Part shown: one piece after another, positions 15,609-24,229 of the stretch | Layout: every line of letters begins with the position of its first letter | How positions within the stretch are numbered: position 1 is the stretch's first letter | NCBI GenBank assembly: GCA_028673005.1 | Contig: CM054113.1 | Span: 42,102,117-42,166,116, forward strand | Length of the DNA: 64,000 bases | Direction: 5' to 3' | Source: Tanypteryx hageni | Taxonomy: Eukaryota > Arthropoda > Insecta > Odonata > Petaluridae | The notes under the pieces: generated by a model | Seen by the model: the letters and a program-made list of their open reading frames with translations, nothing else | Told to the model about the DNA's origin: nothing | The model's database searches: none | Program-made: the position numbers and the translations under genes

Positions 15609-15649
15609 ACTACCTATAATGATGATGATGATATATATATATCGTATAT

Positions 15650-16319
15650 AGAGAGAGAGTAAACGACACATTCCACGCATATGTACGAAATATAAACATA
15701 AACCTAATATACAGCCTCGTATCCGAACGGTCACGAAAACTTCGGCACAAACAAACAATCGGGTAAGTCCCCAAAAATAGTGAAATGGGAAAGGGAGAGC
15801 ACAAATTCTGTGCCCGACAAATTTTTCCGCGATATTTTTATACACGAACGACATTAACGAAGCGAAAGGCATTCGAAACTTTACGTGCCGCACTTTCTCT
15901 CCATCCTGTCGACCACTTTCATAGGGATGCCATGGTAATCATCACGAAAGTTTCCGAAAAACAACCGGCGACTTTCAGCACCGAGGAAAGAATACGAGTG
16001 GCCAAATAAGAAAGTATTTTTCTCTCACAAATCTTTCTCCTTGGTTAACGAACGGTATCCATATCGTTTCTAGAAATTACATAATATAAGCGAATTTGTA
16101 TAAAGCAATACAGACCGACCTTTATTCCTCCCTGAGTAAGTCCTTGAATTCCAAAATTGTTCGACGGGTTGTTATGAATTTTTAATACTTAGAACTAATA
16201 TAGCGGCTATTTGAGAACTTGGCGAATTGATATTATGAATAAATGTACGTATCTCGTGAACTATTGATAGTATAAGCTTGCATATAGTTTTCCAGTTCTG
16301 TCTATTCTGTCTGAGTCAT
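15650..16319. other. No gene recognised
   Basis: Begins with a short GA run after the LINE's target duplication. The rest is AT-rich with no recognised feature. Confidence 0.45.
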
Positions 16320-16470
16320 CAATGTCACTTTTTAAAGCGTTTTTAACAAACTTCCCGATGAGGTGGAAGGATGAAATTTCGCAGAAACGTTTGATTCAGA
16401 TATAAAAATTAAATGACAAAAAATATCAAAAAAGACCAGGGCATTGACTAAAGGGGCGCGATTTCCGTAA
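16320..16470 (+). repeat. Fragment of the interior of the 9-bp-TSD transposon family
   Basis: ATGTCACTTTTTAAAGCG, TTTTAACAAACTTCCCG and ATGAAATTTCGCAGAA correspond in order to the interior of the element at 48.34-49.54 kb. ATGACAAAAAATATC followed by AAAAGACCAGGG corresponds to that element near 48950-48980. No terminal 16-bp arrays are attached, so this is an old or deleted fragment. Confidence 0.5.
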
Positions 16471-16483
16471 GATAACACATCAA

Positions 16484-16985
16484 AATCTGATGTGGCCACC
16501 ACATGACTTTCTCCATATCTGTATTTTTCTAAAAATTCCAAATAGGATACATAATAATAAACATTTTAAGAAACTGCATGAAAATTTGACTTTACAAAGA
16601 ACAGAAATTAACTCAAACCATAGACTTCCAATATTGGATATAGCCACAAAGCTCCAACAATTAAGACAAGAAAAAAGCGTTACTAACATAAGACGTCAAT
16701 TGTTAACAATAGTCGTCGGTAGGTGGCGTGGTGGTGGCAGCTAAAAATATAATGCATTATATGGAAAAATGTTTCAAACAAAGGTTGTAGAAAATTAAAT
16801 TTCCTACATTTATTCCAGTATGTTTTTACATTTATCAAACATTAAAGCAAGTATTTCAAAATAACGAATGTGACAAGAGTAAACACACACTTCCGATAAA
16901 CCGATGTTTACCAAAAATTAATCAGTCCTTGTGACTTTCATAAAAATGTTAAATATAAAGTGTCGCGTTAACCTGATTAGTACAA
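16484..16985 (+). repeat. Dispersed ~540-bp repeat, copy 1
   Basis: Begins AATCTGATGTGGCCACCACA and ends around CGCGTTAACCTGATTAGTAC. Shared blocks with the copies at 38.86-39.72 and 39.72-40.26 kb include TTGGATATAGCCACAAAGCT, AATGCATTATATGG, TTTCAAACAAAGGTTGTAG and TGTGACAAGAGTAAACAC. No coding frame is conserved among copies, so this looks like a non-autonomous element. The class is not recognised. Confidence 0.7.
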
Positions 16986-17170
16986 TTTGAAAATATCAAT
17001 CCAAATATGACGCCATTTCTTCCCGTTAAAAGCAATAAATCAATGCTATCGTATCATATGTATATGATATCAGTTCCCATTTAAAAGCATTGAGCTTTTC
17101 ATCGTGGTTATTAGCATTTGACATTGTTGAAAAGAGGAATAAAAAACCTTTTTTATGTGATTAAAATCCT

Positions 17171-17327
17171 GTCGGCCTTGGCAGAGGGGTGGTTAGCGTG
17201 GCCCAATGCCAGGGTCGCGGGTTCGAATCCCGCCGAGGGCATGGTCGTTTGTGCTTGTTGTATCTATTATAACACATGTGATTTGGAGAAATCTGTTTGT
17301 GTTAAATAAATGATTGATTGATTGATC
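17171..17327 (+). mobile_element. tRNA-derived SINE, plus-strand copy
   Basis: A tRNA-related head carries an A box (TGGCAGAGGGG, 17179-17189) and a perfect B box (GGTTCGAATCC, 17220-17230) in a CGGG/CCCG T-arm. An anticodon-like TGGC/GCCA stem sits between them. The acceptor stem is only partly paired (GCCTTGG against CCGAGGGC), so it is not a functional tRNA gene. An unrelated body of about 70 bp and a TGATTGATTGATTGATC tail complete a SINE. SINEs are copied by LINE enzymes, but the partner LINE is not evident here. The same head occurs on the minus strand at 2.93-3.09 kb. Confidence 0.8.
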
Positions 17328-17895
17328 AGTTATTTAAGCTAAGAATTGAATTACGTTATTCGCTTTCCACTTTTTGTGAAATAATTGTTGTAGCAACGTC
17401 AAACAATAGATTGCAACGTTAATAATTGCAGATAATTATTATTCAGTGAACTGCATATGGACTGTTGGCCTTGTTAACGATTGACTAAAAGAAAATATCT
17501 TCTTTCTTTATTACAATATTGGAATATTACCTTTTTCGTGAGTAAAATCATTATATCCCATATATATATATATATATAATGATTATTAACGCAGATAGGC
17601 CTACGCATCAGTTTAAGATTTGATGATAAGGAGAATATGGGTTATTATTAAGAAAAGAAAAATAACTTATTGTAAAATACAAAAAAATCTGTTGGTAACA
17701 ATTCATGAGTAAAAGATGTACTAAATGGTTGAATTAATTGTATATGAAAAAACTGCATATATTTCAATAAAACGAAACAACTTTAAAGCATTTATAACAT
17801 AAAACTTTGAAAATAATTGCTGTGTATAATTATTTTCCTTTGTAATATGACTTTTAAACATTCAGATTTCTAAACAAAATCCACTTGGGAAGGCT
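17328..17895. other. No gene recognised
   Basis: AT-rich, with a short TA run at 17557-17578. No feature supported. Confidence 0.5.
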
Positions 17896-17899
17896 AAAC

Positions 17900-18010
17900 A
17901 TTGTGGAAAAATTCCACAATGTAAATGAAAAAAGAAAATTGCAAAATTTCCACTAACAATTTCCACTTTTGTTAGTGGAAATTTTACAATTTTCTTTTTT
18001 CATTTACATT
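17900..18010. repeat. Near-perfect 41-bp inverted repeat next to a second hairpin
   Basis: The arms at 17918-17958 and 17970-18010 are complementary at 40 of 41 positions around an 11-nt loop. A second hairpin (ATTGTGGAA-AAA-TTCCACAAT, 17900-17920) overlaps the left arm's outer end. TTCAGATTTCT occurs just outside on both sides (about 17862 and 18012). There is no coding content. The single mismatch implies recent formation or correction between the arms. Confidence 0.9.
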
Positions 18011-18083
18011 ATTCAGATTTCTGACTGACTTAGCAAAATGTTTTGCGGGCGCCACAAGTAATTACGTAAATACGTTGTTCCAA

Positions 18084-18092
18084 CCGCGTAAC
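18084..18092. repeat. Left 9-bp target duplication, element A
   Basis: CCGCGTAAC, repeated exactly at 22211-22219 immediately after the right terminus. Confidence 0.88.
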
Positions 18093-18104
18093 TGTGCCCC
18101 CGCC

Positions 18105-18194
18105 AATTCGTCGCATGTCAAATTCGTCGCAATGCAAATTCGTCGCGCGGCTAATTCGTCGCATGGCAAATTCGTCGCATGGCAAACTTGTTGC
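18105..18194. repeat. 16-bp unit array, left arm of element A
   Basis: Six units of AATTCGTCGC followed by a six-base variable part (ATGTCA, AATGCA, GCGGCT, ATGGCA, ATGGCA); the last unit is degenerate (AACTTGTTGC). It is in inverted orientation to the array at 22112-22200. Confidence 0.92.
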
Positions 18195-18324
18195 AAATTC
18201 AGGATCCGTTGAGGAAATAGGAAATCCCTTTCTTCATTAATCCTGCGATACACCATATTTAGTGTATGGGAATATATTCGTATCTTATCTTTTATACGTG
18301 TTTTAACAAACTTCCCGTCTATGT

Positions 18325-20251
18325 TAGGATTGCCAGATTTCATTGTCTTGTCCAGTTGTCCCGGAAATATCTGTCGGGACCTAGGAAATGTCCCGTATTT
18401 ACGTCGCCATAGATGTTGAATTTTAAAAAAAATAGTAAAAGCGCTTTACTTTGTATTTTATAGTAACCCCCTCAGCTTATGTGTTCACATTATATGTGTC
18501 AGTATACCCTTTCCTTCCTTGTAACACTCAACAATAAAAATTCGCAACTCAATCCAAAGTAGGGGTATAGTAGCTCATCCTAATTTTTAAAATGTAAGGT
18601 TAAAAATGCGCTAACTGGAACCTGGAGCAACAGAGTCCTACAGAGTCCTCTGAGTAAACAAAAGTCACACAAGAATTCTTTAATTTCTGTTTGTGGTGTT
18701 AAAGACTTTTGTAATAATTTTGGCATTGAATATCAATCAATCCTCTCACACTCAAAAACACGCTGACTTTCGTTATTCGATGCAGTAGACAGGATTCTAA
18801 AGCTGTACGACGCGCTGAGAGCATACTTTCTATCTGAAAGAAACTCCTAAAATCCTGCAAATATTTTAAGCGAAGCGTATCTTCACTTGGTTTACTGTCT
18901 GTTGAGTATTTTCAATAGAAAAATCACGCAAATTGAATGAGAAAAAAGTGTTGTCGAAGTATGAACAATTTTACAGGAGACCGCAGATTGTGTGAAAGAA
19001 AGAATGGAAGCAAATTTTAATCCTTTAAGTGTAAAATCGATTATTTTTAGAGATAATTTTTTATGAATACATGAAAAATAAGTAGTAAGTAGTAGAATTG
19101 TTCTATCAGACCTGTTATGATTATCTTATGAAATGGATGTCACCTCTGAAGCCCTTTAACACTTTCGCATGAATGTCACTTATTCAAGTTCCGACATGGG
19201 AACAACTCCAAGAAATCTGCACCTATCTCAACAAAGGAGGACTAAGAATGAATGATAGTACTATGTTGTTGAATCAGTGGACAATTCTGAAAAAATCATT
19301 GAACAAACCTCCAGGCAAATATGGAAGATTGGAATAAGAAACTTTGCCATGTGAAATGATCAGACATTTTCCATAAAATCGAATCTTACGAACAATTACT
19401 ACTATTTATCTGCGAGTATGTATTCAGTATTCCAGCGCACAATGTTCCTTAAGAGCCAAGAGAGGAACAGACCGAACATATCTACAGCGGAATCAATTTT
19501 ACAGTGTTTAGTAAATTTAAATATCTCGTGCGAGTTTTATCAGTATGTCGGTACTTCAAAATTAACACTCACAGAGAGATGCAAAATCATCAGAAAAATA
19601 TTAATTTGTAAAATTTTAAAGTAAATATTACAATTAATTTTTGTAATTCATGTTAAATTCCAATTAAACTTTACTAAATGTAAGTCAACTAAGTATTATT
19701 AAAGATTTGTCATCTTTATGATTCATCTTATAATGAAAAATGCTGATGTAAACACACAAAATATAATTCAATGTGTATTTATTTTTTAATATCTCTTTTT
19801 AAAAGTAATTAACCAATCTGCCAATTGGTTTCAAAACAATTACCCTAATTATATGTACCACCCTGAAGAGCCAATAAGCATGATCGGATTTTTGCCTGGT
19901 CCGAAACTGTTTAACTAAAAAGTGGAAAAATGTACAAAATTATGTATAACTGGACATCATTCAGAGCACATGTATGGTTACAAAAGAAATCTTTTTTTGA
20001 ATTAACAAAATTGTAACCTGAAAATTCAATTCAAAGTTGTATGTTCCATATTTGAAGCCAGAGATTAATTTTACAGTATATGAATAGTTTTAAATTGTTT
20101 TTTTTTACTTTTTTACTTTAAATTGGGAATGCCGCTATAAGTATTTTAAAGCAAAAGAATAGATAGTTTCAGTTTTTTTAAGCGTCCCGTATTTTATTGG
20201 AGAATTTTGTTGTTTGTCCCGTAACTTCAAAATCCAAATTTGGCAACCCTA
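18325..20251 (+). mobile_element. hAT-like transposon 1 (nested in element A)
   Basis: The left end TAGGATTGCCAGATTT and the right end, complement TAGGGTTGCCAAATTT, form imperfect terminal inverted repeats followed inward by CCCG(T/G)A-rich subterminal sequence on both sides. Flanks GTCTATGT (18317-18324) and GTCTACAA (20252-20259) agree at five of eight positions, as expected of an eroded 8-bp hAT duplication. The flanking sequence on either side aligns with the uninterrupted copy at 48.66-48.77 kb, except that about 45 bp present there are missing here. A decayed transposase lies within. Confidence 0.72.
18748..19620 (+). pseudogene. hAT transposase remnant (element hAT-1)
   Basis: Two blocks remain. 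The first, from about 18748, reads HSKTR-stop-LSLFDAVDRILK, then LYDALRAYFLSERNS, and after a stop LSEAYLHLVYCLLSIFNRKI. This matches the RWLSL region of hAT transposases, with the Trp codon turned into TGA. The second, about 19180-19610, includes VPTWEQLQEICTYLNKGGL, then FICEYVFSIPAHNV. After a frameshift it continues with SQERNRPNISTAESILQCLV and NLNISCEFYQYVG, which is the hATC dimerisation end. Multiple stops and frameshifts show it is inactive. No N-terminal zinc-finger part was recognised. Confidence 0.75.
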
Positions 20252-20620
20252 GTCTACAACTACTCCTCTAAACTAATTAGGGAAAACGTTTAATGGCTAG
20301 TTTCTCGAAAAACAAAACAAAACTTATTCTAATCGATCATCCAGATCTTCTTTAGGCGTTAGACCGACTGTCCACTGAAAGAATGCCGCAATGTCATAGG
20401 GCATTCTCGAATTAAGGTTGATTCAAACTTAACGACACGTCAAAGACATGGGACGGCAACGACACGACAACAGGAAGGTAGGGTATTCACACACAACGAC
20501 ACGGCAAATACACGGGCCGGCAACGACACGACAATTACCCGTCTCTGTTCGTCTGTTATCGAGAGAACCAATGCACCCGTCCACACTAGGACGGCAACGA
20601 CACGACACCGCCGAGGATTC

Positions 20621-20628
20621 TTTTAGAG
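20621..20628. repeat. Left 8-bp target duplication of hAT-2
   Basis: TTTTAGAG, repeated exactly at 21386-21393 directly after the hAT right end. Eight-bp duplications are the hAT signature. Confidence 0.92.
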
Positions 20629-21385
20629 CAGCGATTCCCATACTATGGTACGCGTACCACCAGTGGAACGCGAAGATTCTGCCAGTGGTACGCGAGTTTA
20701 GTGTCAGCATTCACCCATGTAACTGCACAACGAGTGACCACAGAGAGGGAATTACCCGCACCGTCCGGACGCGTCCGCTGCGCCGCTCATGGCTCACAGT
20801 CAAATGCCGACGTATCGTTACTCGTCTGTTTGCGTTTTCACGATGCTATTTTAAACAAAATTATTCTGAACTGAACTAGGCGAGAAACTCGTTTGTTTCA
20901 ATTAATTCCATTCCTGAAAATATGAACGTGAGGGGAAAAGACCAGCTGAATATCCCATTCTTTCTGATATAGCGTTGAAAATTCTAATCCCATTCTGCAC
21001 GGCTTATCTATGTGAAACGGGGGTTTCTACTATGTTGGTAATTAAAAACAAAAATCGAACAAGAATGAACCTCGAACCGAACCTTCGCTGGAAGTTAACT
21101 AACATTGAACCAAATATTAAAATGCTATCTACATATATCCAAGCTCATCCATCGCCTTGACTGATTTTATTTGTATTTTAAGTATGATAAATGCGAGAAA
21201 ATAATTAATTTTTCAGTACTACCTATTTTATCTACTAGCTTATGTTATTTTGAAAATGCCTATTGTTTTGAAAATGCCTCTTTCGTTAGTCAAGAACATT
21301 TTTTAAGTTCATACTTATTATGTGGTACGAAGAGATTTTGCCACGTTTTCGGTGGTACGCGAAAAGAAAAGTTTGGGAACCTCTG
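20629..21385 (+). mobile_element. hAT transposon 2, 757 bp, internally deleted
   Basis: The left end CAGCGATTCCCATACTATGG and right end, complement CAGAGGTTCCCAAACTTTTC, are imperfect terminal inverted repeats. GCGTACCACC occurs just inside both ends. An exact TTTTAGAG duplication flanks it. It retains the C-terminal end of the transposase but lacks the catalytic middle, so it is a deletion derivative that depended on an autonomous relative. Confidence 0.92.
20918..21160 (+). pseudogene. hAT transposase C-terminus (element hAT-2)
   Basis: About 80 codons remain open up to the stop at 21158-21160. The reading is RPAEYPILSDIALKILIPF, then CTAYLCETGVSTMLVIKNK, then LRWKLTNIEPNIKMLSTYIQ and AHPSP. 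This corresponds to the hATC dimerisation region in ZBED5-like / SCAN-domain-3-like relatives (pattern LPF-TYLCE-GFS, then K-K-R-RL). It is the natural 3' end of the gene and sits in its expected place near the right terminus. Upstream coding sequence has been lost. Confidence 0.85.
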
Positions 21386-22111
21386 TTTTAGAGCATTGTC
21401 GCTGTCGTGTCTGTGGCACGTCGTGTCGTTGCCTTCCTAGTGTGGACGGGTGCCTTGGTTCTCTCGCTAACAATCCCAAGCCGTCGTATCGTTGTCGTCC
21501 CGTGTCTTTGCCGTGTCGTTAAGTGTGAATCAACCTTTATTCGTTAGCTGAGAGCGTAACAAGGTTACGAACTTCTCATTATATATCGTAAATTGAGATA
21601 ACTGTTAGCAATAACCCCGAAATAATTTTATTTTAAATTATTTACCATTTCTAATAACCCCGATTTTTATTTGATGTTTTGTTTTATTAAAATGAGATTA
21701 GGTTAGGCATTGTTAAATTGAACAATACGAAACAATTTAAAATAACTTTGTGTTAAATTCACAAATATATACGTACGATCAGTTTCGATACATCACCATC
21801 ATCATCAGGCAACAAGAATCAAAAAATATATGGCCAGAAACAGGAGGTTGGGAAGGAAACAAAAAGGTGGAGAAAGGAGGGGAGAAGATGGGAGGTGGGG
21901 TTAAGGTTGGTTGGGGAGGGAGTGGGAGAGAGAGTGGTTAACACTGGGAGTCCTAGGTGATTAGCGGGAGGAGTGAAGTTGGAAAATTTATCTGCATCTT
22001 GGACGGCGGGATATTTCACTGCCAATGCACGACTCGGGATTTCACTATGCAAATCGTGACATTGAAAATAACAGAAAAATATTTCCTATTTCCTCAACGG
22101 TTCCTGAATTT

Positions 22112-22200
22112 GCGACGAATTTTCCAAGCGACGAATTTCTCTTGCGACGAAATTGCCATGCGACGAATTTGCATCGCGACGAATTGCCCGCGACGAATTG
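22112..22200. repeat. 16-bp unit array, right arm of element A
   Basis: Six GCGACGAAT-type units, the inverse of the left arm, ending in GACGTAGAACC at the terminus (22200-22210). The inner edge TTCCTATTTCCTCAACGG is shared with all four arms in the window. Confidence 0.92.
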
Positions 22201-22210
22201 ACGTAGAACC

Positions 22211-22219
22211 CCGCGTAAC
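22211..22219. repeat. Right 9-bp target duplication, element A
   Basis: CCGCGTAAC, identical to 18084-18092. Confidence 0.88.
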
Positions 22220-24229
22220 CCAATTTAAGAAGCACTGCCATAAGTCACGGGGCCTGTGGCGAGCGCCATTTGTGACCCCCCTTAAATCCGCCACTGGAGA
22301 ACAACGATTATATTACTACTATTCGAGTGAGGTATGTTTTAAATAATTGTCGATTGCTAATTACAACTGTTTAGGAAATAAAAAAGGGGAATAAAAAATG
22401 ATATTTCTTTGGCTTCACTATTGATATATTATTTTTCAGTTCTTACGTTAGACAATATACTTAGCCATTAATAATTATCTTTTTGACATGATTGCATATA
22501 TCGTATAGAACGCCTCTGCCTCGCATGTATGCACGCGTGATGTATGCATCTTTCCTCTCTTGTTCTTATGATGGAAAGTGTGGATCATAAATTCCTACGG
22601 GGCAGAATATGGGAGAATTATTTTCCTATGAATTAAGTTAAGCTTTCCACTAGGAGCAGGTACGCATTCCAAAAATTGCTATTCATTTTGTCTCCTAATT
22701 TTCTTTCATAAATTCCTAAGAGCATGACATATACATCGACAAATATAGGTGCCATCTTCGTTAAAGGAGACTAAAAGGGGGAAAATATAATAAAACCATC
22801 CTTGGGGGCACGGGAGAGAAAAAGAAAAGGGGGAAGCCTATTCTCCCACGGGGAGCCTGAAATCAATATTTCCATTATCTGGTTAATCTCGTTTCCAGGT
22901 CCTGGACCTGGACGGAAAAATAACAGGCCGGAGGAGGAAGGTTGGAAAGGACGAGACCAAGGGTTAAGTGAAATAAGTGTGGGAGGTTGGCCAGCTTCAG
23001 AAATAAACACACAAATGCTCAGCAAATATGAGAAACGAAGACGTAAATAACGGGAGAGTTATGGCGACAAAGGGAATTAGGAAGAGCGTGTAATGGAGAA
23101 AATACAAAGAGTCGGGGGTGAGGATGAGAGGAAAAGATAAAAGCGAAATATAAATAAAAGAGAGAAAATTATATTAAGGCCCAGAAAAAGGTAAAAAACA
23201 GACAATAAATTTAATTAAATGCCTTTTACGATGGTGACGAAAAGGATATTTATTTCATTCTCAAACGCCTCTATTTATTAAACATAAATTTAATTTTATT
23301 AAATTGTTCCATAATTATTATCTTGCTAATAAGAAATATAATAAGCTACTTGCACTATATGACTTAATGTCTTTAAGAACTTTCTTCAATAAGAAAATCG
23401 TTAAAACAAAATGCTCGTTTATATAAAACGCGCTTGTCTCCAGCGGAACGAAAGTATTTTTGGATATTCTAAAAACCTCATTACATAGCATAAAAATGTA
23501 TCCCCCCTAAATTTTGTATAAACAAGATCTATACACTTTCATAAACAATTTGAGCCCACTGCTATTTGTAGCGCGTTTTCGTTTACTGTCAATCGATCGA
23601 AATGCCAAAGCAAATAAAATAATTTGAACATTTTACATAGAGGTTTTGTATAGGAAAAGAAAACTTTCTTCTAGAAAATACATTTCGTGGCAAATATAAC
23701 GCCAACAAAAATAGAGACTGCATTCCAAAAACGACGCAGAAACTACGGATATTTTTAAACCTTAAAAAAATTTCCCCTTCCACCGGGCTAATATGCCGCT
23801 CGACGGAGATCGCGCCGCCACACCATTAATCACTTTTGAATCATAAACGAAATGACAGACCTTGAGCGAGACGCGGGATGGGATCATAACGATGATGTGC
23901 TAAGTAACACTCCGCATGAAATACGTGATGCTTATAGGGATGGGTAGGGCGCGATTAGAAAAAATCGTCGAGTGCGGAAAAAGCTCTTACGCCTGGAAAA
24001 CCCATACGTTCTTATCTGAGCGGGAATGCGTTGAGTGTTCGGGACAAGTGCGTGGGTGTGTCTAAGGGAGCAAGGACTGAAGCCAGAAGTATCAATAGAG
24101 TGGCTGAGGGAATTATAGTGAAAAGAGGACCGCGATGCAGGACATGTTTACGGTCGATGCAAATGAAGCGTGCGACCTCGGGATATGTGCATTTTACGTC
24201 TTATATTAAGTAACAAAAGCATTAATTAT
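22220..24229. other. No gene recognised
   Basis: AT-rich, with a purine-rich stretch at about 22770-22960 and 23030-23170. No coding or RNA feature supported. Confidence 0.45.

Larger units (their letters stand above)
12374..15633 (+). mobile_element. RTE-like LINE, near full length, inactive
   Basis: A non-LTR retrotransposon, which copies itself by nicking DNA and reverse-transcribing its RNA at the nick. In order: a tRNA-like head (12374-12445), about 190 bp of 5' leader, an AP-type endonuclease (from 12639), a linker, a reverse transcriptase (about 14070-14890), a C-terminal region (14897-15586), a 14-nt hairpin (15595-15608) and an ATG-repeat tail (15618-15632). Single-ORF organisation and sequence style match RTE/BovB-type elements often annotated as craniofacial development protein 2-like. 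It carries at least four in-frame stops (13314, 13521, 13869, 14891) and two frameshifts (near 13898 and 14060). A truncated minus-strand relative lies at 31.84-33.19 kb. Confidence 0.88.
20414..21537. mobile_element. Palindromic (foldback-type) element interrupted by a hAT
   Basis: The left end AAGGTTGATTCAAACTTAAC and the right end, complement AAGGTTGATTCACACTTAAC, start inverted arms of about 150-210 bp. The arms share subrepeats such as GGCAACGACACGAC and the block CACCCGTCCACACTAGGA. Without the nested hAT (20629-21385 plus one 8-bp duplication) the element would be only about 360 bp, a simple inverted repeat with almost no spacer. A 3-bp TTA flank on each side is a possible target duplication but could be chance. 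No protein is encoded. Confidence 0.8.
18093..22210. mobile_element. Mutator/Foldback-like transposon, copy A (with nested insertions)
   Basis: The element is bounded by exact 9-bp duplications. The left end is TGTGCCCCCGCC followed by six 16-bp units of AATTCGTCGC plus six variable bases (18105-18194). The right end, read inward on the minus strand, is GGTTCTACGTC followed by six similar units (about 22112-22200). Both arms then share GTTGAGGAAATAGGAAAT before diverging. Nested inside are a hAT (18325-20251) and a palindromic element (20414-21537) that itself carries a second hAT. Of the element's own sequence about 1.1 kb remains, without a transposase. Nine-bp duplications, long structured terminal repeats and GGT termini suggest the Mutator/Foldback group, but Merlin-type elements also make 8-9-bp duplications. 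The assignment is therefore inference. Confidence 0.82.

Noticed and set aside
17171..17240. A genuine tRNA gene
   Set aside because: The B box is perfect but the acceptor stem is only partly paired, and a SINE body and tail follow.
20448..20879. 143-codon plus-strand frame across the palindromic element and hAT-2
   Set aside because: It crosses a transposon boundary and target duplication; chance open frame in non-coding terminal sequence.
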